Assembly (NCBI RefSeq): GCF_958295425.1
Contig: NC_081149.1
Coordinates: 18,342,753-18,406,752, forward strand
From: Solea solea
Taxonomy: Eukaryota; Chordata; Actinopteri; Pleuronectiformes; Soleidae
Length of the DNA stretch: 64,000 bases
Direction: 5' to 3'
Positions 54,136 to 64,000 of this stretch are shown piece after piece (the first letter of the stretch is position 1; each line of letters begins with the position of its first letter). A program made the position numbers and the translations under genes. The notes below the pieces were generated by a model that was not told the DNA's origin, did not search any database, and saw nothing but the letters and a program-made list of their open reading frames with translations.

Positions 54136-54876
54136 ATGTACATATATAATTTGCCCACACCTATTTTTATCACCATTGTCTTCCTGTTGCCCTTGGTCAC
54201 AGTAAACTCTCCTGAGGTCAAGGCACACGTGTAAGATTGTACCAAAAATATAATATTGTATTGCATCAAGAAAACATTATCTATTGCATAAATATAATAG
54301 CTAAAATATAATAATTTATTGGCTGCGCATTGGCTGATAGTAAAGCCAGACGTGTTTTCCTTGGTTCCCATCCATGAATACTAATGCTACATTTTCTCTC
54401 ATTGTATAGAAAATATCTCAAGACGGGATCCCCCGAAGTTTCCAGGGAAACGGGACTGCAGCTCAGGCATCCAGTGTGTCAACCTACTGGTGTGGGTGCA
54501 GTAAATCACACGGCAGTTGTCTACTTTGGACATGTCTTTAATATAATAAGGAATGTTGAAATAACGCGCGGATATTAATGGTTTGTTGGAGCCTCAGAAA
54601 TCTTCTCTCTGCAAAATATTTAGTTGGGGAGAAACTTCGTGTAAATGATCCTTTGTTTGTTGGTATTATAGTGGCACTAGATTAAGCGACACCGACGTGA
54701 CGCACTCCGGAGAGGACGTCATGTGTCCGTGCTTATGCACGAGCTCACATCCACTGTGGCATGTTTATCGTCGCGAGGAGTGAGTGGCAGAGCGCATGTG
54801 GACTGACTTCGGAGACAATGACGAGGAGGGACGGAGCCCAGCTCCGTTTTTACTCTCAGGTGTAGTCTCTTTTTAA

Positions 54877-54900
54877 AACAACAACAACAACAACAACAAC
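54877..54900 (+). repeat. (AAC)8 run at the start codon
   Basis: Eight AAC units end exactly at the base before the ATG at 54901. Confidence 0.95.
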
Positions 54901-55051
54901 ATGAGAGTCTTTGTGCTGAGGATGATGAGCTCAAGAGGATTTCTGAAGGCATCATTAACAGGTTACACTGAGGAAATGTCCACAACTGCGAGTCCAACCA
55001 GTCCCTCCTCTTTGCTGACATCGGACCAACTCACGGTGGTCGCTGCGTCCT
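54901..55051 (+). CDS. PPxY membrane protein, exon 1
   Basis: It runs from ATG at 54901 (A at -3) to donor TCCT|GTAAGT, phase 1. An in-frame ATG at 54976 (G at -3) would give a shorter Ser/Thr/Pro-rich external part beginning MSTTASPTSPSSLL. The start is not decided by sequence alone. An (AAC)8 run abuts the first ATG. Confidence 0.68.
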
Positions 55052-58000
55052 GTAAGTAAAAATGTCTCAACTCAAAAAATACAATTTATTGTAGGATGAA
55101 GAACAGCAGTTTAATCCATTACGATAATTGAAATGGTAGTTTTTTTTAAAGCCAGGCATGTTTTTGTTTTGTACGAAGAACGTTGTATAAAATAATGTGT
55201 AAATAGTTGAGGTAAAAAGTGTGATGGGGAAAAGTAGTAATTGAGTTTATACTTCTGCCTACTTTTAAAACGTGATGAGACGCAAATGTAAATATGTTTC
55301 CATTGTAAATGTTGAATGTTTGCATATCTATCTATCTATCTATCTAGCTGCAGCTGTGTGATAAGGGTTGTACTTTTCATTTTCCATAAGTGCTGACAGA
55401 AGATAGCACCTAAAAGCTCTGACCCACAGTTAGTGATAGAATTAGTACGTCAGGTCTTTTATATACCCTGTAACACTGTAATTGCTCATCTTGACAGACG
55501 AGCAAAGCATTCACATTGTAGAGACAGTGGATCAAAAGTGAGTCATTACCTCTTTCATTTATAGACACAAAAGTTGACTAAAGCTTTACATTTGGTGTTC
55601 TGTTCTTTTGGAAGTTGAACCACAAGTTCCAGGAAGAGAAAGTGTTGCTGTCTGACTAATTGTGATTAATATGTTCTTCTTTCAAACAGTTTCTTCTTTG
55701 GTGTTCTTTGTGATTGTTGTGGGGCTGCTGTCCATTATTTACCGCAAGGATCCACAGTGCTGCAAAGGCCGCTCCTATCAGCGGCCACATGCCAATATGG
55801 TAAGAAGAAAACAAAAGGTGCCTTTTTTGTGCTGAGTTTTCCTTTTTTTTAAGTGATCTGCATGTCCAGATCTCTTCCTGATCCAGCTCCACAGTGACAG
55901 AGTAGAAGCAGCCATGTGCAGCCATGTGCACCCTGTGCACGGCCATTTCCTCGTGTCACATTCAATTTGGGACAACCCAAAAATAACTTGATATGAAAAT
56001 TGGCAGACAATGAATTTGCTTCACTGGAATTATCTGCTCTATCTCTGATGGAGTTGGACAGAATTAGCATGTGCACCACATAAACTGAAGCTACATCAGC
56101 ACCAGTGACATGAAACAACTGTAAATCATATTTCGTTTATAGCTCTGGTATGGCATGTGAAGGAAAAACAACCAGATCTTTTTTGTTTTTAAGGGCGTGC
56201 GCTCCAGCAGCACATACTTTATACTGTATATCTCTATACCTGCCAAAGATAACTGTCTATCTGAGCATCTGTAAAGCTGAGAAGACAGTGGAGGGCGAGA
56301 TGAAAAGGAAACACAAACACTTTACAGATGTAACTCTTCACTTGTTGCCCATTCTCTCTGCTTCCTCTTCCTCCTGTATTTCACGACTGTGAGTCCCCGA
56401 GGTCAAGTTTCAGTGTGTTATCTCCACATTGCAGAAGCACAACTCTTAACCCCCCTCATACGTTTCACAGACAGGAAGCGCTGATCTGTTGTGGTTTTAA
56501 TGGAGACGGCCTGTTGTCCCAGTTAAGGAACTAAAAGAGCATTTCATTGGTACAGAGTGATCATGGCGACCTTTAGTTACAGCTGTAATCATACGTGTTG
56601 TTCCCTTAACTGACAGGTTAAGTGCATAAGTCTGCACATGACACATTTTAAACTAAGTGCAGACCTATACATGTTTATGTTTGTAGTAGGCACAGTGTTG
56701 TTTATGGGATTGTAATATTTCCAACCGATAGTTGTCCGATATTTTTCTTTAAAACCGATCCTTGCATGTACCTGACAGTTTTTGGTATGTATTGTCAGGA
56801 GAGACAGAAAGTGAAGGTTCATTTACGAGGGAAATGAACACAAACACTTTCATTGTGTCCTTGTGGGACATTTCATGTCCTCGACTTCATAGTCGCATAC
56901 CTTTCCCTGCTTCAGTTTGCACCATGAATAGTGGACAGACCCCACTGTGGGTGTTGGGGACACAAGAGGGACAATGGATCTCCTTTAAGTTGCGGCGTTG
57001 AAAAAGGCACGCTGCGGCTGGGGTCCTCCCCCGACTTCAACACTGATTTTACACGGTTGTGCTTTTTCACACTGACTGAATCAATGGCAGGAGACAAAAG
57101 GACAACTTCTAGTTTCCCCCCTCTCTCCTTTTTTTGGCTTTTTAAAATTACAAACCAGTGAAGAAAAGTGACCTTTGACATCATCTTTTCGGTGTTGTCT
57201 CTCTCTGTGAATTGATGCGAGGGTGAAGGCAAGGGTCGTTAGAGTGCGTCACTCTAAGTGAGAGTGATGTCATTGTTTGAACTGGCCTGGGAAAATGATA
57301 GATCTGATTTTTAATACTCCTCGATGTAGTTACTAAACGCCCACCTGTTTGTCAATCTTTGTCAAAAAAAAGGTTAGTGTTAGAGGCAAATGTTAGTTGT
57401 CTTACACCTCACACTGGATTTAAGTCTCAGTCAGGCAACAAATTGACGTTGTCGTAATGCCGGTCCAAATCACACGCAAGGCCATAATGTGTATTGGAGC
57501 GTGCTCGTTAAGAGGTACCTGCTGCAGTTACAAGGGGATAGAGAGACACTAAAAAGACCACACCGTGTGGTTTGTTGCCTAGGGACCCTCCTGACACAGT
57601 GGGACATCGCATTGTTCTCCACACAATGAGACTCATTCAGACCCAAGGCAATTACCTAGCTTTCCTGTCAAGAGTTCTTTTTTTTTTTAGGATTCCTGCT
57701 CCTCATACAGTGAGACACTGACATGTCTTGTTTTTAGAGGGGTGGCGGCACTGGGAGGAGGAACGGTCATCAGCGGGTGGTCGTCTTATTGATTAGATAA
57801 TTTATGGTATTGCTAAAACAGCCAATGTCTACAGTGATTAAATAAGGCATGAAAATTGGTCAATTGGGCTGAAATTAGTGGATTTTTTGACTAATTACAG
57901 ACTGAAGAGCAGACGCACACACACTGTGAACCACTGATAATTGCTTTTTATCTAAATGTTTTGGAATACTTTTAAAAAACACCTGTGATCAACTAATTGG

Positions 58001-59429
58001 TGGCCATTATTCATGTATATATAAATGAATATATGAACCTCAGTAACATTTTTGTGGAAGTGTGCGGGCGCTACCTCCTTTTAGGGCTGTGTATGACAAG
58101 TAGAAATAATGATATATAAATGTTATGTACTTTTCTTTGTCAAGTGTGAAGAGTGGAAAGAGGGGGAGAGAGAGTCAATGCTTCCAACTTGCAGTCAGCA
58201 GAATAATATGCTTTTATTAGTATATCATTTTAGTCTATCCATTTCCTACACCCCTACCTCCTACCTACCTTCTGTCTGTTCTGCCAGCCGCGTGCGTTCA
58301 AGTAAAATGGGTGGTGTGCGTATAATCTCGTATCACACATTACAGGTTGATTAATGAGCAAAGTTCTGTGATTTACCGTAATCGCCACGACTGCTTGTGT
58401 AACAGGATGCTCCTCCTCAGTATTACAGCAGCAGACAGACACTGGTGGGCTCTTCGTATCTAGAGCAGACGCAGATCATGGATGACAGCGGCACTCAGGT
58501 GAGAAACTGAGTGGACATCATCTGCTTTTAAAGCTGTACTGTGTACATAATGTCCTTCATGTTCAAACCGATGTCAAGTGAGTTCACACAATGCTCATAG
58601 AAGTGAGAGGGCAGCAAACTTTAAGTTGAATTAACCTCCCGAGTCCGCTGAAACTTGAGTGAGGGGAAACAAATGTTGAAAGAGAACTTTAGGTTAAGGA
58701 ATTAACCCCTGTTCTCTGAAAACACGAGTGGGGTAGTGAGATACTGAAACACATGATAGAAGAGAACAGGGTGTTGGAGTGAGGTACAAAGGTTACACAC
58801 ACAAGCTTTAAGATATCATATATTAGAGCTGAGAAATAATTCATGAACAATATATAGTGCAATTTAGGTGTAAAGAGGTTCAACATATATCCATACACTC
58901 TTGTATAAAGTACCTGAAAGGGATACTTGAGTAAAAGTACCTTAATTGAAAAGGTAGAAGTTGAAGTCACTTTTTATAAAGTACATGACATTTACTGTAC
59001 TGTAACAAAGATAGTTAGAGGAAATATGGTGGAGTAAAGGTAAAAGTTGCTAGACATATAAAGAAAAAACTTAGTTTTACCAAAGTTTTTGTACTTTGTT
59101 ACATTATCCATATAATGTTTATGCATTGCACAAACACATGTAATAACTTTAAATGTATTACTCAAGATGTTGCAATATTTCTCTGTTTAATAGGTGTTTT
59201 CTGTTGTTTGATCATTATTATCAATATCTAATTCTTTGTTTTAACTTTGAAAATGTTCATTTCAATAACCTTTTGGGCTAAATCATCTGGCGCTACTACA
59301 CATAGACAGCAGTGTCTGCAGCCTTTTATCTTTAAAGAGCGTATTAGTGATGGGCCATTATCCATAAATCCTCAGCATATTTAACGAAGTGTTGTGTTTC
59401 CTGTCCTTCATAAATGTCCTTCTGTTCCT

Positions 59430-59464
<35 letters not shown>

Positions 59465-60564
59465 TCAGCAGGCAGGTCATCTATTCTTTGTCGGTCGGCC
59501 CTCCAGCTACAGTCTGCCAACACTGGAGGCCCCCCTGCCGAGGCTGCCCTCCTATGAGAGTGTCCGAAAGAAGGACCGCCAAAGGCAGATCCACATGATG
59601 ATCGCAGACCGATTTGGCCTCAATGGACCCATTGTGACTGAGGTGGGGTATATTAGGGAATTAGAGATTAGGACTGTGTCACAGCAAATAATACAGCCAT
59701 TCATAAATGCTTCAAAAATAAGGTCATTCAGGTGCTGAATATTCTACTCCTATTGTTGTTATAAAGAATGCTAGAGATCATGTAAAGTCTATATATTATG
59801 AAGGCTGCTCATCGGTAGTGTCACATTCAATGAGACAGTAAACAGTAGGCTCTTTCTATCGTTTCTCTCTATTATAGCCACGCTGTTATACAAAAGAGCA
59901 TGTTCAAAGATTAGACTGCATTCAGACTAGAGTAAACAGGATGCACTATCGGCGTACCTAATGGCCTCTGCTGCACCCGCATTTTAAGGTTTTGCCATGT
60001 TGACCTTTCACTGAGCTTTTGAGTCGCATAACGCTTGAGCAAACAAGGTAATGAGAAATCAAACACAATCAAAGTCTGCATTCTGAGAGCAAACAGTGCC
60101 TGAAAATGCTGCTGCTTTGTATTCCTGTCTGTGCTGGTTTTTTTCTTCTACTTTGACCTCCCATTCTTTTTTCTGAATTTAACAGTCCATAGCACGACTG
60201 CCCATCTCTCACTGTCTCACACACACACACACACACACACATGCAAAGCACATTCACACACTTCCTCATTTCCAGTCAACCCGTCACTGAAGCCTCCCTT
60301 CCCCCCTTTTAAACTCTTGTTAGATGAGTTTAAAAGATGGCCCCTTAATTTCCCGCTGTCTGTTCAGTGGCCTGAGGCAGGATAGTAATAAAACTTTGTG
60401 CGGCCTGGTGTGTATTTGTGTGTACTGGACAGAGGGCAGAGGTTGAAGGGTGACTCTGGACGCCCGAGGGTCCCCAAGCAATTAAAAGATAAGAGGACTT
60501 GGTCAGGGTGTGTGAATCTGCCAGAGCAATCAAGAGAAACATGTTCAGGTGGTTAATATCGATC

Positions 60565-60609
<45 letters not shown>

Positions 60610-60844
60610 TTATGATTAAACTCTTGTTTTACAAAACGTCATGTTGCTTCTGTGTGTCCAAAAGCCACCGCCATCCTACGAAGAGAGCGTCCGTCAGTCT
60701 GTGGAGCTGCCGTACAACATCCTCTCATCCAGCCTGGACATCTCACCTCCTCAGAGCATCTACACCAACATGGGAGCTGACATTCAGAGTGAAACATCTC
60801 ACCCAGTCAACTCAGGCACTAACAGCACTCATCTACCTGTGTGA
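54901..60844 (+). CDS. Unnamed single-pass membrane protein with PPxY motifs (5 coding exons)
   Basis: Exons 54901-55051, 55690-55799, 58406-58498, 59472-59642 and 60665-60844 join in frame to 234 residues (209 if translation starts at the later in-frame ATG, 54976). Residues about 46-67 form one membrane segment followed by RKD and a Cys-Cys pair, so the N-terminus is probably outside and the tail in the cytosol; there is no clear signal peptide. The tail has PPQY (90-93), LPSY (143-146) and PPSY (177-180). PPxY motifs bind WW domains of NEDD4-family ubiquitin ligases, so an adaptor or self-regulated cargo role is inferred. A basic KKDRQRQIHMMIADRFG segment separates the motifs. I do not recognise the family. 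Human TMEM92 lies near XYLT2 and is also a small PPxY membrane protein, but I see no convincing sequence match. Confidence 0.82.
55052..55689 (+). other. PPxY gene intron 1
   Basis: It holds an ATCT tetranucleotide run (55325-55345) and nothing else recognisable. Confidence 0.75.
55690..55799 (+). CDS. PPxY membrane protein, exon 2 (membrane segment)
   Basis: It is 110 nt, acceptor TTCAAACAG|TT and donor ATG|GTAAGA. It encodes FSSLVFFVIVVGLLSIIY then RKDPQCCKGRSYQRPHANM. Confidence 0.88.
55800..58405 (+). other. PPxY gene intron 2
   Basis: It is 2.6 kb with no recognised coding sequence. A tandem GCAGCCATGT pair lies near 55908-55927. Confidence 0.75.
58406..58498 (+). CDS. PPxY membrane protein, exon 3
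   Basis: It has 31 codons, acceptor GTAACAG|GAT, donor CAG|GTGAGA. It encodes DAPPQYYSSRQTLVGSSYLE and QTQIMDDSGTQ, with the first PPxY. Confidence 0.88.
58499..59468 (+). other. PPxY gene intron 3
   Basis: AT-rich; its last 40 bases are the (GT)16 run before the exon 4 acceptor. Confidence 0.78.
59432..59463 (+). repeat. (GT)16 microsatellite at a splice acceptor
   Basis: Sixteen GT units, then CTCAGCAG and exon 4 of the plus-strand gene. Confidence 0.95.
59472..59642 (+). CDS. PPxY membrane protein, exon 4
   Basis: It has 57 codons, AGHLFFVGRPSSYSLPTLEA through LPSYESVRKKDRQRQIHMM to NGPIVTE; donor GAG|GTGGGG. The acceptor is CTCAGCAG, so splicing at 59469 instead would add one Gln. A (GT)16 run replaces most of the usual pyrimidine tract. 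Confidence 0.86.
59643..60664 (+). other. PPxY gene intron 4
   Basis: It holds a CA run (60218-60241) and a GATA run (60565-60609), the latter ending about 55 bases before the exon 5 acceptor. Confidence 0.75.
60565..60609 (+). repeat. (TAGA)n microsatellite
   Basis: About 11 units in the last intron of the plus-strand gene. Confidence 0.95.
60665..60844 (+). CDS. PPxY membrane protein, exon 5 (C-terminus)
   Basis: It has 59 codons plus stop TGA at 60842-60844, acceptor GTCCAAAAG|CCA. It begins PPPSYEESVRQSVELPYNIL and ends STHLPV. The last residues could act as a class II PDZ ligand, which is speculative. Confidence 0.88.
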   Translation, partial: PPPSYEESVRQSVELPYNILSSSLDISPPQSIYTNMGADIQSETSHPVNSGTNSTHLPV

Positions 60845-61815
60845 TGAAGCCTCTCGACGAATGTGACCTAAACCTGGTGGCTTTCATGCGGAGGAAGAAA
60901 CTCTTGATCGCTGTTCATGATTGGCACATTCTCGCGGTCCAAATATCTCAAGACTGATTATGCTGAGAGACAGTTTCACAGGGTTGAGGAGTGACCAAAG
61001 AAGAGCTGCACGCCTTTCAGGAGGAGGAGACATTTTTCTGACATGTTTGAATGTTTAAAACAATTTGTGACGATTGCTGTTTTGTCTTTACCACATGAGT
61101 TTCCAAAAAGAGAAACAAACACTGGATATTAACAGTGACTGAGGTGGCTGGTACATCTTGATGAGGACAGAGGAAAAGAGATTTGTGACCCGCAGGTCAC
61201 AAATATACCAAATATTTGATTGCTCTTCTAATTATACTCTGACAGTTTGTCTTGTTTCAGGGTGCAATTTATTTGATGACTGCTATAAAGCAAATGGCTT
61301 CCGCATATGGTTCAGCCTGTGAGGGGGAGAATTTAAAAAGGTGCTAATAAGAGTGCCTCTCATGAAGTTATAATAAGACAGCTTACTGTTCCGTGTTTAT
61401 TTTTGATCTCATTACCTTGGTTTGATTTTATTTTTGCCAAAGCTGGCAGGACTCTATGATCTCTACTTTCTTATCAAACATTTTATTACATAAATATGTT
61501 ATGTTTTATATACTGATATACTGATTTACTCAAGTCATGACAGAAATGGAACAGTTTGTTTGTTCTATTCTCTTACACATGTCAAGTTCGCAGCAGAGTG
61601 AATGTGAAATGAAAACAGTGAAGACATGCCAAGTTTCTTGTCATGACCTGTTTTGTTTGTCTTAACCCAGCAGTCAATTTCTGTAATTTACCATGTGCAA
61701 ATGCAAACCTTTGTCCTGCACGTTGTTTTCATCTGTATTTATTTAAGGGGGGAAAATGGACTGTTCCTTTTTATTCTGTTAAAACAAATTAAATAAAACA
61801 TTTTAATGTTTTGTT
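60845..61815 (+). other. PPxY gene 3' UTR
   Basis: About 970 bases from the stop to just past the AATAAA at 61792. Confidence 0.65.
61792..61797 (+). terminator. PPxY gene poly(A) signal
   Basis: AATAAA followed by a T/GT-rich tract (TTTTAATGTTTTGTTTTC) at the expected distance. This is the most convincing poly(A) site in the window. Confidence 0.7.
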
Positions 61816-62144
61816 TTCATACTCTTTTAATCCAGAGTAGCGGCAGCTGATTTTGATTTTCGTAAATATGCATAATCAGTCAGTGTTTTGTTTGCAATAA
61901 GCAAAAGCAAGAAAATGGAAATATTTAAATGCAGTGCCAGAGAAAATATATTAGTAGCTACTCTGGTAACTCTACTGTATAATCACACCATCAAAATGCA
62001 CTGTATATTTCTAGTGTTGGATTTATTCCTGTGGATATTTATTAATCAAAGCCTGTCCACCTGTTGCTTTTTAAACATTGTGACCATTAGAACCATTGTG
62101 ACCCAAACCATAACAAAAACCATGAAAAGAGCAAATTGGTTCAT

Positions 62145-62212
62145 ACTAGGTTTTAAACTAGCAGCCCACGGATCACATGTGGTCCCCCAATCAATTTCAT
62201 GCGACCAGTCAC
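62145..62212 (+). repeat. Diverged GGGCCGCATG-type repeat fragment
   Basis: It holds a degraded match: TTTTAAACTAGCAGCCCACG, then GATCACATGTGGTCCCCCAA. The order resembles the other two fragments but with many substitutions. Confidence 0.35.
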
Positions 62213-62866
62213 TTAATATCAAGTTATTTTCCTATGTTTTTACTTATTAATAGATTTATTTTGATTCATAAATAAGTTTATATTGTGAACTATTCATAGT
62301 TCCATGTCAAAACAAATGCTTTTATTTTGAAAGTATGTGAAGTATTATCATAAGTATTGTTATTTTGATAGATACACCAAATTATAAATGGTATGCATTT
62401 GTATTTTAATAAATCTTAATTTTTAAATAGTAAACCAAACAAATCATCACTAAAATAATGGCTGACCTATTGTACCTTACCAACATGGCTGCGTGCTTTG
62501 TCCACGGGACGCTTGCCTGCGTCACTGCCGAATAAAACCGAACGCACCCGAAGAGCCAAGTATGTAAACAAGGTCATCCACTGCAGCAGAGACACAGTCC
62601 AAACACTTTGTGTCGCGTTTCTGATACAAGACTAAACCTGAGACAAGAGGAAAGTGCAACAGCAGACGATAACAAGGTAGGAAACAATGCGTCATGTGAT
62701 TATGTTGTTCTTGGTTACAGCGAGGTGGACGCAGTGAGACGCCTTATTAAACGACATTACAAATACATAGAACACATACACGTACGTAAATGTCCCACTC
62801 TGTTAGATTCATAGCAGACATAAAAGTCAAAATGCACCACAAAATTGCCGCAAAGTCACACGTCAG

Positions 62867-62894
62867 GTGTGTGTGTGTGTGTGTGTGTGTGTGT
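62867..62894 (+). repeat. (GT)n microsatellite
   Basis: Fourteen GT units in the right-hand intergenic region. Confidence 0.95.
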
Positions 62895-63169
62895 TTACAT
62901 CCTGCGCAGTCATCAGTTTGTCTGGGTCGCTCTGACTGCAGAAGCTGCATGGTCACGTTTCCCCACACGCTGGTGACAGAGCATTTTCTTACAAAAAATA
63001 TTCTTTCAAATCTTTCAATAGTATTTTGCAAATGTTATTATAATTATGATTATTAATGAATCCCGTGCATATGAAACTTGAATAATACAGCTTAATGGAG
63101 CTAGATTGAACAGATTGAGACAGAATGGGGCGAAACAAACATGATGAAATACTTTCCTTATTCCAATTA

Positions 63170-63345
63170 ATTCCATCCATCTTCTACTGCTTTATCCTTC
63201 ACATGAGGGTTGCAGGAGGAGCTGTGCCCCATACCAGCAGACATAGGGTGAAAGGCGGGGTACACCCTGTGTGGATCACCAGTCCATCACTGGGCCACGT
63301 AGACACAAACAACCTATTCGAATTAATTCATTCACACAATCCTCT
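63170..63345 (+). repeat. Teleost interspersed repeat, family A copy (3' truncated)
   Basis: It begins at CCATCCATCTTCTACTGCTT and continues through ATGAGGGTTGCAGGAGGAG, GAAAGGCGGGGTACACCCTG and CACCAGTCCATCACTGGG to the ACACAAACAACC block. It lacks the later half. Confidence 0.75.
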
Positions 63346-64000
63346 CATGTCTGGTTTGACATTGAAGCCTGTTCAGAGTGGTCATAACTGCTTCAGTGAC
63401 AACCAGTCTCTCACACAGGGAGAGAGGTACTAAAAATCTTATTGGCAGATAATGTTTTACACATTGGTCATGGTTCAGACTTTTCATCGCCTGGTGCTGC
63501 TCCATTTAATGATCAGTGACCTCCTTAAAGAACGCTCCAGCTGAGCACTAATGTTTCACCAGAGGAAACCTGACCCGACTGGGTTAGTTGATAATCTTTT
63601 ATGTATTTGGCAGTTGACAGTCAATGTCAAGAACAAGTCAACATTCACCTTAATAAGTTACTGTGATCACACTCAGATATTTGTTATCTAAACAGACACG
63701 TGAACTTTCCATCATGTGCTTAATGATTTACATGACATGCAGGTGTTGAGGACTGAAGTGTTACTGTTGCAGTGATGAAACTGGTATTAGATATACATCA
63801 CGCGTCACCTCTGATAGTCCACCTTTAAAGGTCCAGTTAAGTGCGTTCTATCAACACAAATTGAATACAATATTTGCAATTGTTTGCAATAGTGTGTTAT
63901 GACCTGAATGTACACTACAATCACAGATAGTTCACTTCATCAAATGGAGGATAAAATAAAGAGTTTGGTAAACGAGACATGGTGAGGTTTTATTATCAAC

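Larger units (their letters stand above)
53219..54900. promoter_or_regulatory. Divergent intergenic region between xylt2 and the plus-strand gene
   Basis: About 1.7 kb separates the two start codons. The first 100 bases beside xylt2 are CpG-rich (GCGCGCGCACGCGGCGTCGC near 53270-53290) and are probably the xylt2 leader and promoter. The rest includes the repeat end at 53487, a transposon remnant near 53930-54135 and a second CpG-containing stretch at 54690-54840 before the plus-strand gene. No TATA box is convincing. Shared control is possible but only inferred. Confidence 0.45.
61816..64000. other. Right-hand intergenic region
   Basis: It contains a diverged repeat (62145-62212), a CpG-bearing stretch at 62480-62660 that could be a first exon and promoter, a GT run (62867-62894) and a family A repeat (63170-63345). 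No coding exon is recognised. Confidence 0.6.

Overview
The window is vertebrate nuclear DNA, most likely from a ray-finned (teleost) fish. It has spliced genes with GT-AG introns, many dinucleotide and tetranucleotide microsatellites, and several copies of short interspersed repeats of the kind common in teleost genomes. I found no bacterial, viral or CRISPR content. Exons were assembled by hand from splice sites, reading phase and remembered vertebrate proteins; every internal junction listed keeps the reading frame.

Layout: three genes lie head to tail on the minus strand. From right to left they are a complete xylosyltransferase 2 gene (xylt2, 11 coding exons, 53218 to 41405, 878 residues), a complete RAB37 gene (38718 to 22490), and the 5' part of an NHERF1-type PDZ scaffold gene (slc9a3r1/nherf1; exon 1 ends at 18280, exon 2 spans 227-57, the rest is off the left edge). 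One gene runs on the plus strand, divergent from xylt2: five coding exons (54901-60844) encoding an unnamed single-pass membrane protein with PPxY motifs. The last 2 kb hold repeats and one weak candidate for the first exon of another plus-strand gene.

The most interesting locus is rab37. It has two separate promoter/first-exon pairs. The distal pair (1A at 38718-38581, 2A at 34586-34476) and the proximal pair (1B at 30050-29940, 2B at 28846-28736) each supply a different N-terminus, P-loop and switch I. Both second exons are exactly 111 nt and in phase 0, and both join the same seven downstream exons. The gene therefore makes two GTPases that share a body and membrane anchor but differ in nucleotide-binding and effector loops (235 and 226 residues).

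Functionally, xylt2 is a Golgi enzyme that starts glycosaminoglycan chains, rab37 is a vesicle and secretion GTPase, NHERF1 is an apical membrane scaffold, and the plus-strand protein looks like a membrane adaptor for WW-domain ubiquitin ligases. They need not act in one pathway. The rab37-nherf1 order and orientation match human 17q25, and xylt2 is also on human chromosome 17, which supports naming the PDZ gene nherf1 and the GTPase rab37 rather than their paralogues nherf2 and rab26.
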